Of a stretch of DNA of 25,455 bases, positions 1-8,846 are shown one piece after another. Source of the stretch: Microdochium bolleyi (taxonomy: Eukaryota > Ascomycota > Sordariomycetes > Xylariales > Microdochiaceae); assembly GCA_001566295.1 (NCBI GenBank), contig KQ964315.1, positions 1-25,455 on the forward strand, in the 5' to 3' direction. The notes below the pieces were generated by a model that saw only the letters and a program-made list of their open reading frames with translations, did not search any database and was not told where the DNA came from. The translations under genes were made by a program, and so were the position numbers. Positions within the stretch are counted from its first letter, which is position 1. Each line of letters begins with the position of its first letter.

Positions 1-619
1 TGGTGACGGCTTGGTTGATAAAGGCGGTCCTAATCAGTTAGTGATTTTCTTCCATCACCCCAACAGCTAATGAATGCACTACGCACATGCTCGGTACACC
101 TTCTGTGCCGTTCTTGTTGAACCCGGCAAACGTCGCGGGATACTCAACACCCTGGACACTGAGGGACCTCCCGGCGAGTTGCTCGGATAAAGCATCGAGA
201 AACGGTGGCCCCGTCACCAAGCCAACGTTGCCCGGCTCGGTTGTGCCTCGAGCGAATATGACGGTTACATCAGAGCAAGGAGCATTCTGCGCCATGTCGT
301 CCCTGGTCGTTTCGATACCGACTGCTTTGGCCAGACCCCGTTGTAGCGGGGTTAAAAGCTTCCCTGTCGCGTCAAGAGCTCGTTCACCCGCGGGCAGACT
401 GCTGAACATCCTCAGTAGCGCGTTCAGGGGCCTTCTGGGAAACTTGGCCAGAGGGCCTGGAATGTCCTGTCGTAGGTCGAGAAACTGGGCGGTGGCAGTC
501 TGCCCGGTGGTGCCCTCGACGTCGGTGAAGGCAGGCGCAGCGGCGACGGGGACTATGAATTGAAGCGCCAGAAGAAAGGCAAGAATGGAAACGCGGCGAA
601 TATTATGCCCAAAGTCCAT
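1..619 (-). CDS. Cutinase (partial; 3' end outside window)
   Basis: Secreted serine esterase of the cutinase family (alpha/beta hydrolase), which hydrolyses plant cutin or other polyesters outside the cell. Exon 1 is 87-619, intron 30-86 (57 bp, donor GTGCGT, branch CTAAC, acceptor TAG), exon 2 from 29 to beyond the left edge. The splice keeps frame and restores a cutinase-like stretch (GVPSM then TAFINQAVT). Residues 1-28 form a signal peptide. The family core starts at Cys115 with CSDVTVIFARGTTEPG, followed by GPPFLDAL and VQGVEYPA. The catalytic GYSQG serine motif and the Asp/His lie beyond the edge, so activity cannot be judged. Odd point: about 85 residues separate the signal peptide from the core, far more than in classical cutinases. 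Without the intron the frame stops at 38-40. Confidence 0.9.
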
Positions 620-700
620 GTTGAGCGATGTTCAAGCACCGTTGTACTTGAGGAAGAGTCGATATAGAAGCTGATATGTGAATTGCGTAGGTGAGAGTTG
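620..700 (-). promoter_or_regulatory. Probable core promoter and 5' leader of the cutinase gene
   Basis: Reading leftward, a TATA-like CTATATC (about 661-667) lies some 45 bp before the cutinase ATG at 619. The start context CTCAACATGG has the A at -3 that fungal starts favour. The TATA call is by eye only and the transcription start is unknown. Confidence 0.3.
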
Positions 701-918
701 TAGTGTAGCTTGAATGACCACAAGAAAGTAGATTTCTGATGCGAGATGTCTACCTTACTTTTTTATATCCATTGAGTCAGGTGTTGGAAATGGAGTCGTA
801 GTACCCTGAAAAGCTTGGCTGCTGAAAGTCATGGAACTTGAAACGTGGAAGCTGAATTGCCGGTGCCCGAGATCAAGCAGTTTCAGGACAAGTCATTCCT
901 TGGTTTAGCTCCATTCAG

Positions 919-954
919 TGTGGTAGGTGTGGCAGGTGTGGCAGGTGTGGCAGG
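919..954 (+). repeat. 9-bp minisatellite, four units
   Basis: Four head-to-tail copies of TGTGGCAGG (the first is TGTGGTAGG), followed by a partial TGTTGG. It can be read as Gly-Val-Ala repeats on the plus strand or His-Thr-Cys repeats on the minus strand. No surrounding reading frame looks like a gene, so I take it as a simple tandem repeat. Confidence 0.85.
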
Positions 955-1068
955 TGTTGGAAATGGGAGGCGCCATTGTGGAAGCACTCCAGGGCTGACG
1001 GAGGCGCTGGCTCCACACCCTCCCACAGAACGGAGAGGGCTGCAGCCGCCTGCTCGGTGACGCAATGA

Positions 1069-1596
1069 GGCTGCCCCCGGTCTTGGTTTCAACAGTGGGC
1101 CACCAGACAGTGCAATTGTCCGTTCTGCACTGTCGCTGCCCAGTCTCTGGACGACCGACAATATCCACTAGGAGGCCTGCTCCGTACACCACTGCCCAGT
1201 CCCCAAGGCTTTGCCGACCGAGGATGGAGGTGTGGTCGCGTATACTACCTCTCATGCCCAGACCACGATACTGCGGATGGATATCTCTGGGCTGGGAAGC
1301 TGGCTGTTTATGCCAAGGAGATGCGGGAGGCCGTGGATTTCCAGCCCACCGGGGATCCCTCTCCAGACAAAATCATCCACGTGCACGCGTCGAACGAGCC
1401 GGCTCGGACCGAGTTTAACTACGAGTACAATGACGCAAAGGAGACAACTGTCACCTAGAAGCTGGCAGAGAGCTGCTTCAACATCATCTATGACGATATG
1501 CCACTGCCCGGATGGTGTGAGAAGGACAGTAATGGGGCCGGGACCGGCGACGAGTACAAGTCTGGAAACGTCGGCGGTGGAGGCAGGTTAATATAA
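1069..1596 (+). pseudogene. Unidentified ORF relic with one internal stop
   Basis: One plus-strand frame runs open from 1069 to the TAA at 1594-1596 except for a single TAG at 1456-1458. The second half reads like protein: RVYYLSCPDHDTADGYLWAG, then KLAVYAKEMREAVDF, and after the stop KLAESCFNIIYDDMPLPGW. Reverting the TAG to CAG would be the usual C-to-T change seen with RIP, but this is inference. There is no ATG near the 5' end and upstream sequence is not gene-like, so the 5' part may be lost or lie in another exon. I do not recognise the family. It may be chance, though 176 codons with one stop and balanced composition argue mildly for a decayed gene. Confidence 0.35.
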
Positions 1597-1850
1597 GTGT
1601 AGTAGCTGCTATAACAATCAATGGACATAGTGGCCATTGTGATCCTCGCGCTCAGACTATTCTATTATTACATATAAGACGACAGTTCATCGAGTACTTG
1701 CAGCCCACGTCCCCGAGAGTTTTAGGGGTTATGCCTTAAGTCTACCTACCACCTCGCGACTAGGATACTTCGCGACCACCCTAAATCCCACCAAAATCGC
1801 TAAAATCGCTACCTTGTTACTCGGCTATAACTCAGCTAATAAATTAGCTA
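1597..1850. other. AT-rich, gene-free flank of the transposon
   Basis: No ORF or motif is visible. The stretch from about 1780 has short repeated words (AAAATCGCT twice) and TpA-rich text up to the TA target site at 1851-1852. It could be older, more decayed repeat DNA into which the pogo element inserted. Confidence 0.4.
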
Positions 1851-1852
1851 TA

Positions 1853-1911
1853 ACGTAATCCACAAGCAAGCGGGCCACACAAGCCAGCGGGCCACACAAG
1901 CCAGCGGGCCA
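1853..1911 (+). repeat. Left terminal inverted repeat plus three 17-bp subterminal repeats
   Basis: The terminal ACGTAATC runs straight into three tandem copies of CACAAGCMAGCGGGCCA; the last two are identical. Such subterminal arrays are common transposase-binding sites in DNA transposons (family knowledge); binding here is inference. Confidence 0.9.
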
Positions 1912-1977
1912 CCTTCCTGGTGTTCGTACGACAATGTGTAAGTTAAATCAACCACAACGCCTTAAATCAATTAAAAC

Positions 1978-3118
1978 TATTCAGAATCCTCTTCTCCAGA
2001 GGTAGACTTAACCTTCTAACACGTACGCGTATTATGACCGGGCTCGCCGCAGACGCTACAGCGCCGCGCGCGTGTTTCTAACCTCCTCGTACGACCTCCT
2101 TTGCGATATGCGTAATATGCGCCCGTATAAGACCCTCGATTTCTTTACCGTACGCCCGTTTTAGAGGTCTAAAGCACCCGACACTAAGAGGCTAGAGCTT
2201 ATGCGACGAGTGGGCAGGTATACAGAGCGTTATAATACTCTGCTCCTTGCAGAATACCTCGAAATCGGTCGAATGGTGGCTCTCGTAGCCGTCGAGGATT
2301 AGGAGCCGGAAAGCACCCTTTGTACGACTCTTTGTATGCAAATCGAAGTGTTTCGCCCATTCTAGACCTCGCTCGTTCGTCGTCCATCCATTTTCAGAGA
2401 GTGCGATTACCCAGTCGGGCGGTAGAGGGCTATCGGACGTCCAAGAATCGAGGTAGACCTTGCCTGCGAAGATAATGTACGGCGGGATCGAATTGCCGGA
2501 CGACCTAATGCACTAAATAGCTGTAACCCATTCCTAATTACCTTGTTGTACGGCTCTAGGCCTTCCGCGTCGATCGGAGGTTATAACAATAGTTTCAGTA
2601 GAGATTTTACCCATCGCGAACCCGGTCTCGTCGAAGTTATAGATATCGTTATTATAGATTCCGTATTTCGCAATTACGTTTCGTACGAGGGAAAACCACG
2701 CGCGATACGCGTCTAGATCTTCGCAGAGGACTCTCTAATAGTCGATTCTTCGATTAAAACGCGTACGGAGCTTAGGTCGTCGTCGTATAAAGTTCGCAGC
2801 CCAGTTCGTTCCAACGCGTGGCGCGTCGCGTTCGCGGAGGAGTCGATCCGCCACTTCTCGAACACCACTCATCCGCGGCGGAAACGATCGCAAATCTAGG
2901 TCGATTATGTATCGTACGATGCTGTCCTCTTCGTACGAGGTCAATTTCTGGCAGGGTGGTCGGATATCGCGTTGCGGAGGTCGGCCGTGTTGTCGTCGTT
3001 GGAGGGTCGCGCGGGATACTTTATAGATCTCTGCAGCCTTTCGTACTCTTAATTCTGGGTTCGATTGAAGCGCTCTTAATGCTAGAATCAAATCGCTTTC
3101 ATTTGATTGTCGTCCCAT
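1978..3118 (-). pseudogene. Relic pogo/Fot1-type transposase (HTH + DDE + zinc knuckle)
   Basis: The likely start is the ATG at 3118 (MGRQSNESDLILALRALQ). An N-terminal psq-type helix-turn-helix (VRKAAEIYKVSRATLQRR) is followed by a CENP-B/Tc5-type HTH (SYEEDSIVRYI...WAANFIRRRP). The DDE core continues in the same frame past several stops: first Asp in DETGF (2618-2632), second in LLILDG (GAC at 2291-2293), then PAHSSHKL. The third catalytic Asp, expected in QPLDVGCF, is Ser here (AGT, 2183-2185) and the Gln before it is TAG. After RPLKRAYGKEIEGLIRA, roughly 150 residues are missing. A C-terminal zinc knuckle (CSVCGEPGHNTRTC, 2019-2060) follows in a shifted frame. The protein is therefore dead by deletion, frameshift, stops and loss of the third Asp. 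Confidence 0.88.
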
Positions 3119-3170
3119 GATTGTAGGTAGAGAAATAAGGAGATAAAGGTCATCTATTGAAAATGGTGGG

Positions 3171-3212
3171 AAGCTCATCCACTTGTGTGGCTCACCCACT
3201 TGTGGATTACGT
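3171..3212 (-). repeat. Right terminal inverted repeat plus two 17-bp subterminal repeats
   Basis: Read on the minus strand from 3212: ACGTAATC, then CACAAGTGGGTGAGCCA, then CACAAGTGGATGAGCTT. The units match the left-end repeats at most positions but have diverged, and there are two rather than three, so the ends are not symmetric. Confidence 0.88.
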
Positions 3213-3214
3213 TA

Positions 3215-3739
3215 GTCGATATTAATAAATAGCTTGTTGATGCACATTTCGCAGCCCCAGGCAGATCCATTCGGGGGCTTCTCGCTTGTCTCACCATTTT
3301 CGTTTGGTTAGCGGTAAACATTAAGCCAGCAGAATAAAGACATATCGTTCACATCAAAGAACAAAGAAAGCCAATATATCAGATGCCAACTGGCGAGACA
3401 AGCGATCCCATCACTGGGCTCGAGGCTGGGTCATCAAAGATCAATTTGAAGCGAAAAAGGTCGAAGATGGGTGGGACTGAGATCAACAAGCCGAGGTTAA
3501 TTCCTTGATTGTTTCATGTGCACGTTATTAAGATTGCTAGTTGTATCCTCCGCACACAATAGTGAACAGCAAAAGGCTGGATCACGCCCACAGATTAATG
3601 AAAAAAAACCTGCAATCAACGGGCTAGAGGTCCAACACAATGCCTTGCAGCAACAGGACGGAGTAACTGCAAGGTGCAGCACAGCAAATGCTGGATGACG
3701 GTGAGAGAAAGATCCTATTGTCCCGACGAGAGTTCCGAT
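3215..3739. other. Intergenic, transposon to LysM gene 3' end
   Basis: I see no gene here. Short ORFs near 3500-3700 lack any recognisable motif and overlap on opposite strands. The segment next to 3740 should contain the LysM gene's 3' UTR and poly(A) site; no clear AATAAA on the minus strand was seen. Confidence 0.4.
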
Positions 3740-5016
3740 TCAAAGCAGTCCCACGCAGGCCCATGTATTTGCCCACATCCGCGTGCAGCTAGGACCTATG
3801 GCTGGGTTCCAGCGCACAAAGTTCTGGACGGTAATGGCCCGGGCGGAAGCGATCGTGGCGCACGTCTCGCCGCTCTTGACGAAGTGGAATATCCGGCAGT
3901 TCGTCACCATGCCGGTCTGGATAGGTGTCGGCGTGGCGACCCCGTTGCCTGCAGGCTTCGTTGTGGTGGTGGTAGTTGTAGTCGGTGTTGGGGGCTTCAG
4001 AGTGATGGATGGGCCAGCGTTAGTGCCGATGCAACAGTAGGTGTCAGACCAAAGCCCGGAGCAGTCGTTCTTGACGGCAGCATTCCATGCGTAGAAGCTA
4101 GCTCCTGAGATGCCAGCCGCCGTGATGATAGCGTCGCAAGTGTCTCCCTTCTGGACCTTGTAGAAACGTTGGCAATTGGTGGTCATGCCGGTTTGTATGG
4201 GGAGAGGGGTAGTAACCCCATTGCCAGTTGGAGTCAGCTGAGCAATGGTGGTGGTGGGGGGACGGGTAGGAGTGATAGGGGGCCCCTCGATGTTCTGAAT
4301 GCAGAAAAATGTGTCGGACCAGAGCCCAGAACAGTCTTCTCCGACGGTTGGGTTCCACATGTAGAAGTATGGGAAGTAGATGCCAGCGGCGGCTATGATG
4401 GCCTCGCACGAGTCGCCTTTCTGAGCTTTGTAGAAACGTCGGCAGTTCCACGTCATACCCTCCCTTATGGGCAGAGGTGTGGCAACCCCGTTGGGTCCGA
4501 TAGAAGAGCTAGGGGGGGACTCGGTTTCGGTTGGTGGTGGTTGTTGAGTTGACGGAGGGGTAGTGATCGTGGTGGCTGGAGGTTTCGTCATTGATGGAAG
4601 CGCAGGCTCGCCAACAGCTATGATGGCAAAAACAGAAGGGTGTCAGTCCCATCACTTATCGACCTCAAGTAACACAAACAGGATTTGTCCTTACCCTCTA
4701 CACAGTAAGATCGGTTGAGCTGGAGATTGCCGCAGCCAGCCGTAATAGATGGGTTCTTCAATAGTTAGTTAGCATTTGCAGCCCAGTTCGATGCAGGCAG
4801 TCAGTCAGTTGTGCTTACCCAGCGCATAAAGTTCTCCAGGGAGATCTCCCACGAAGTGAGGATGAAATCGCATGTATCTCCTTCAAAGACGTCGTGATAC
4901 CAGGTGCAGTGTTTGGTTGTTCCGGGGTCGACCTCGAAATTCTGCCGGATTGCAACGAGGCCGGACAGAACAAGAGGAAGACACGCACCCAGAAAAGGGA
5001 GTATCAAGTAATGCAT
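3740..5016 (-). CDS. Secreted protein with four LysM domains (LysM effector-like)
   Basis: Chitin-oligomer-binding secreted protein of 378 aa. Exons: 4819-5016, 4695-4755, 3740-4617. Introns are 4756-4818 (63 bp, GTAAGC...AAG) and 4618-4694 (77 bp, GTAAGG...TAG). The splices join W to NPSITAGCG and CVE to AVGEP, completing LysM1. The start is the ATG at 5016 (MHYLILPFLGACLPLVL), giving a signal peptide; the frame upstream has only a TTG. LysM domains lie at about 34-86, 145-194, 235-283 and 326-375, each with the N-C-x-x-F-Y...G-D-T-C...WNP...C pattern. They are separated by Pro/Thr-rich linkers, one with eight Thr in a row. No enzyme domain, membrane anchor or GPI signal is seen. Known relatives bind chitin fragments to hide the fungus from host sensing or shield hyphae from chitinases; which applies here is unknown. 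The chitinase gene lies about 3.8 kb away. Confidence 0.92.
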
Positions 5017-6899
5017 GGCCGTGATAGTCAAAGTGATGAACAGTAGACTGTAGGAGAACGAGCGTCATGACTCTGATGGGCTCTTGCCAAATTGCAGCTG
5101 AGTCCTGGCGCTACTTAAAGGTCGAGTCTGTCGAAAGGTTTGCACAGCCTCCGCTCAAAGTCAGGGCATGACGAGCGAGTTGAATGCTTGCGCATGCCAT
5201 CAATGACCTGATCGGCTTTCAACTCATCTGTCAGGCACATGGTCGGACGGAGACCCGTCATGGACAGAGCGTTCAACCTTGCCACTGGCGAGCAGACTAG
5301 TCACGCGCATGTCCGGCGCTGCGCATCCACTAAAGAGATCTGGTCATGCAACTGTGCCTCGAGCCAACATTCGGATTCTTTTCTCGCTAGAGACTCGGAG
5401 AGTCATGCGCACCCTGGTCGCAATGCGAAAGGGCCCCGGTTCGCATGCACGGGCTGAGATGAACGGAGGAAAATGCGGAGTGAACGTGAGGTCAGACCAC
5501 GCGATTGTGAGCCTGAATAGCACCGGCCTGGGGCATGGGATAAGTGCATCTCGTACGGAGTATAGAACGCACTCAACTGATCCTGCCAATTGCCTCCCGT
5601 CGCAAAGTTCAGCCGCCCGCTGTACTCCGCAGGTGGATGCCAGCGCTGGCTCCAAGATTGTATACAGGGATCTGATCTGTTGGTTCAATGTGCATGCGTT
5701 AGCGTGGATCTAAAGCTGCATTAGCGCAGCCGCAAGCGCCTGGGATGTCCCGTCCTGGGAACAACTTTGTATACCACAGGGTACTTGAGCCCAAGTCCCT
5801 TCCAAGGCTTGAGCCCTGGCAGGCTGGAGGTGTGGAAGCCAACAGCCAACAGCCAACACTTGCCATGATTTGCTTGGCACAATCTGCGTCGTGTTGCAGG
5901 TGGACAGGAGCTTGATCGGCTAAAAGTATTTGGTCCACATGTGATTTCTGAGACCAGCACTCCATCTGGTGTTCCAACCAGGACAAGGTTTATTATTCAC
6001 GCCGCCGGCCGTGGCCCAGTTTCCGCTTCCCGAGTGATACAGGCCTTCGAAGTCAAGGCAATACATCCCATCGAGGGCCCGGACCTACCCTGGCTCGCAG
6101 TCATGCCACCAGTAAGCGCTTGCCACGGAGGCACGATCGCAAATCAGTGCGCTCAAAGTAGGATGGGGACTGCGTTGGTTGAGCGAGTCGGTGTGTTGCA
6201 CGGCACAACTCGCACGTGTTGCCTGATGTTGGTTCACAAGGGTCTTGAGCGGACACGACCCTGAGGAGCTGCATGCCCACGTCCCTGCCTCGGGTAAAAT
6301 TTTCTTCTCGGCAAAGATGAAGAGTCACGACTTGGCTAGTAATCCGCTCACAGTGTCATCCTTGTCCCGTCTTTCGGCGGCTTGCCCGTAACTCCATGGA
6401 TTACAACAAGTCATGCGCCAACCGGCCAGACCATTTGCACCTCAAGGCTCACCGATCCTTTGCACAGCCAACCCGCTCTGGGAACAGCTGCCTTCCCGGG
6501 ATAGAAAGCCCTTCGCGTCAGATGTTTCTGCAACCTTGCGACAGGCGTAGTACGACAGAGCATGTGGGCACGGGCCCCTCTGTCCGCGGCTACAGCGACA
6601 TTCGCAAAGCCCACCCAACCTGTTCGACGGTTGCGATCAGCCCATGCCCAGGCCATGAGAGCGACAAAGCAAGGACGAACCAGGATGGATTTTCGCACGC
6701 CACAGTTTGCGCGGCGGCAATGTCGCCAAAAAAAAAAATCCATCTGAGGCTTGATAAATCAAGCGAACATGCACTGCATTTGTAGTCTGACAAAACCGCA
6801 CAGCAATTGGATCACACATTCACTTGCACTGATTAGTGTAACAAATCTCGAAGTTCTGATCTGTGTTTCTGCGCCTACTTGGCTATGCGGTCCATGCCT
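5017..6899. other. Long intergenic region (1.9 kb), upstream of the LysM gene
   Basis: No gene can be supported. Several ORFs of 60-145 codons overlap on both strands but show no domain, signal peptide or plausible splice sites. There is a short triplication of AGCCAAC near 5836-5860 and an 11-A run near 6728. The first few hundred bases (5017-5300) should hold the LysM gene promoter. The part next to 6900 should hold the 3' UTR of the 449-aa gene. Confidence 0.45.
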
Positions 6900-8249
6900 T
6901 CATACCGCCGAGGATTGCCTATGCTGCGCGAGGGCCGAGAAGTCCTTACTGAGATACATGTGATCATCGGATCGCTTGATTGCCCAGACCTTCTTCAGGG
7001 TGAACTCTGGGTCGAGAAGTAGCGGGTAGAGCCCGACGAACAGGTGGTATCCGAAGCTGATCTTGACTCTGCCGGCGTACCCATCCTCGTCCCGTGCCGC
7101 ACCCGCAGGCGGCTCCCAGTCCACATCATAGATCCAGGCGGCAACATCCGTGGAGGCATCTGTGCCGTTCAGGACATCCGCGACTGGTGGCATGCTGAAG
7201 GTGTCCATGACGACAAAGTACTGCTCGTCGAGAAAGTGTGCTCTCTGTGGCGTTGTCCCACCCTCCTCGAGCGCCCCGCCGTATCGTGCCATACGATGGA
7301 GGAACCGAGCTTGGCTGCCATTGTCTTGCGGCAGCGGTGTCTGCGAGACGATGTAGTTGCTCATCCTGCAGAGGCGCCTCGTTATCCACTCCTGCCTTGG
7401 GGTGCCACCCTCCTGCTTGACCGTGCCGACAAAGGTGCCAAAGGAGTCGAATATCTTGTCCTTGAGATAATGGGCAATGAACACCATCGGTGACTCGAAG
7501 ATGGTGCTACCCTCATCACTATCGAAGAGCGCCCGAGCGTGTGACAACTTCTCTTCCACAGTGGTGCCGAGCTCGACAGTAAAGTACACGGGAAACCCGT
7601 AAAACAAGGAGTTTTTGAGGATTTGCTTGACCCACACTGGCTGATCCCTGAGATCAAGCTTGGAACTGTGATACAAGTCCCAGTGAGTCTGTATCTTCTG
7701 TATCAGATCAGTTGGGTCGAGAATTAAGCCAGGTCTGCGCAGGAGCTGACCCCTCAACTGAGAGTTTCGATATGCCTGGCGCTCCTCGGCGGTGGCGTGC
7801 AGATAGCCTGCACGATAGCGGTCGAAGTGAACCATGCGATACCGTGTACGCAACTGTCCTGTTCCCGTCTCCAAGAGGTTGAAGCGCTGGTCGACGAGGT
7901 CTGTCTGCTCAAGGGTCATCCAGTTCGCCCCAGCAGCTGCCTTGCTTATGAATTCCTGTGGAGTGAGACCAGGAGCAACCTTGGCGACGTTGGCAGCCAT
8001 GACATCCTCAGGTGGCCATCCTTTGGCGGTGTGACGCTCACTGAGCGTAAGCGAAGCTGGCTGGCCGAGTGCGCGACCCCAGAAGGGTCCGCACACTTCG
8101 ACAAGCCGCTGGCGATCAGCATCGCTCAGGACGCTTGTGTCGCCGTCGCAGTCGACAGCCTTCTCGACGAGGTGCCAATCGGCGAGAGAGTGTTTGAGTT
8201 TCCAATCTTCGGGGTCGAGCCGGAGGCCCGACTGTGCGTGGACTTCCAT
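6900..8249 (-). CDS. Hypothetical protein, 449 aa, single exon
   Basis: A long uninterrupted frame from ATG 8249 to TGA 6900-6902, by far the best coding candidate here. I do not recognise the family. Visible traits: no signal peptide at this start, no transmembrane segment, few cysteines, a charged N-terminal half (YRAGYLHATAEERQAY; LRGQLLRRPGLILDP), a central aromatic stretch (ILKNSLFYGFPVYFTVE) and a C-terminal half rich in Trp, Asp and Tyr (VAAWIYDVDWEPPAG; KISFGYHLFVGLYPLLLDP). It is probably soluble and intracellular. A start farther upstream is unlikely, because the frame has no other ATG before a TGA about 100 bp up. It lies between the LysM gene and the chitinase, same strand as both, which suggests but does not prove a linked role. 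No nuclease, kinase or hydrolase motif was found. Confidence 0.75.
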   Translation of the reverse strand: MEVHAQSGLRLDPEDWKLKHSLADWHLVEKAVDCDGDTSVLSDADRQRLVEVCGPFWGRALGQPASLTLSERHTAKGWPPEDVMAANVAKVAPGLTPQEFISKAAAGANWMTLEQTDLVDQRFNLLETGTGQLRTRYRMVHFDRYRAGYLHATAEERQAYRNSQLRGQLLRRPGLILDPTDLIQKIQTHWDLYHSSKLDLRDQPVWVKQILKNSLFYGFPVYFTVELGTTVEEKLSHARALFDSDEGSTIFESPMVFIAHYLKDKIFDSFGTFVGTVKQEGGTPRQEWITRRLCRMSNYIVSQTPLPQDNGSQARFLHRMARYGGALEEGGTTPQRAHFLDEQYFVVMDTFSMPPVADVLNGTDASTDVAAWIYDVDWEPPAGAARDEDGYAGRVKISFGYHLFVGLYPLLLDPEFTLKKVWAIKRSDDHMYLSKDFSALAQHRQSSAV

Positions 8250-8846
8250 ACAGAAAGAGTCAGAGGAAGATGCGGTGTGGCCAAGAATGGGAGGCGGAGA
8301 GAAGTAGAGACAACAGCAAGCATCACAAGAACGTGGTCACTCCCCCACCATGCGGCCTGTGAGGGACAGTGAAACAGCAGCTCCACTAATACCTTACGTA
8401 AGGTAAGCGTACACATGCGCATTCGAGCAATATGAAATCCTTGCCCCACATAGATTTTCTAGCCAATTAACTGCCAATACTTCCTTGGCTTAGATCAGGC
8501 CAATCACAGGCATGGACATCATAGCACGGGGCAGCTCTGACCACCAGCCGTAGCATACGGCGGGAGCACCACGTTATGTCATACATAATCCGAGCAGGCA
8601 TGGAGTACCAGGGCTCTGGCCTTGCGCATTCGGAAGCGGGGTCCAGCTACACGCACTCCGGACGCACCCTCAAGGTGAAGAAGGCTTTGACGACCCACTT
8701 AGGGCTGGACATAACGCCACGAGGTGGGCGAGCTGGGCTGGGTGGCGAGAGCCCTACCTTCGAGCTTTAACTGGGCGCAGAATCCGTGTGCTAGTAGACC
8801 CAAGACCTAAAGCGTCGAGCCAGAAAAGCACCGGATATCCTTGTGC
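8250..8846. other. Intergenic, 449-aa gene promoter and chitinase 3' UTR
   Basis: Apart from the bZIP palindrome I see nothing firm. A 64-codon plus-strand ORF at 8576-8770 has no recognisable features and is probably chance. Confidence 0.4.
8390..8405. promoter_or_regulatory. 16-bp perfect palindrome containing TTACGTAA (Yap-type bZIP site)
   Basis: TACCTTACGTAAGGTA is a perfect inverted repeat. Its core TTACGTAA (8394-8401) is the symmetric site bound by fungal Yap/AP-1-type bZIP factors linked to oxidative and other stress responses (family knowledge). It sits about 140 bp upstream of the 449-aa gene's ATG and about 440 bp beyond the 3' end of the chitinase gene, so the 449-aa gene is the likely target. 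Binding is inference. Confidence 0.45.

Larger units (their letters stand above)
1853..3212 (-). mobile_element. pogo/Fot1-like DNA transposon, 1,360 bp, non-autonomous by decay
   Basis: The element is bounded by inverted repeats: ACGTAATCCACAAG at 1853-1866 and its exact complement at 3199-3212. It is flanked by a TA duplication (1851-1852 and 3213-3214), the target of Tc1/mariner-pogo elements. Just inside the left end are three 17-bp direct repeats (1861-1877, 1878-1894, 1895-1911, type CACAAGCCAGCGGGCCA). Inside the right end are two related copies in opposite orientation (3188-3204 and 3171-3187). The interior holds a relic pogo-type transposase on the minus strand. The length is short for Fot1-type elements (about 1.9 kb) because the 3' part of the transposase is deleted. 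Stop codons at CAG/CAA positions and many TpA steps fit repeat-induced point mutation. Confidence 0.92.

Noticed and set aside
905..1255. Gly-Val-Ala (plus) or His-Thr-Cys (minus) repeat ORFs as a silk- or metallothionein-like protein
   Set aside because: The repeat is only four 9-bp units and the rest of each ORF shows no protein features.
4801..5031. Short 76-aa single-LysM protein
   Set aside because: The stop lies in intron 1. Splicing at GTAAGC completes LysM1 and links to three further LysM domains.
5279..5713. 144-codon plus-strand ORF
   Set aside because: Composition is irregular, an ORF of similar size lies opposite, and nothing recognisable is encoded.
7044..8372. Plus-strand ORFs opposite the 449-aa gene (149 and 191 codons)
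   Set aside because: They are shadows of the minus-strand gene and have no motif of their own.
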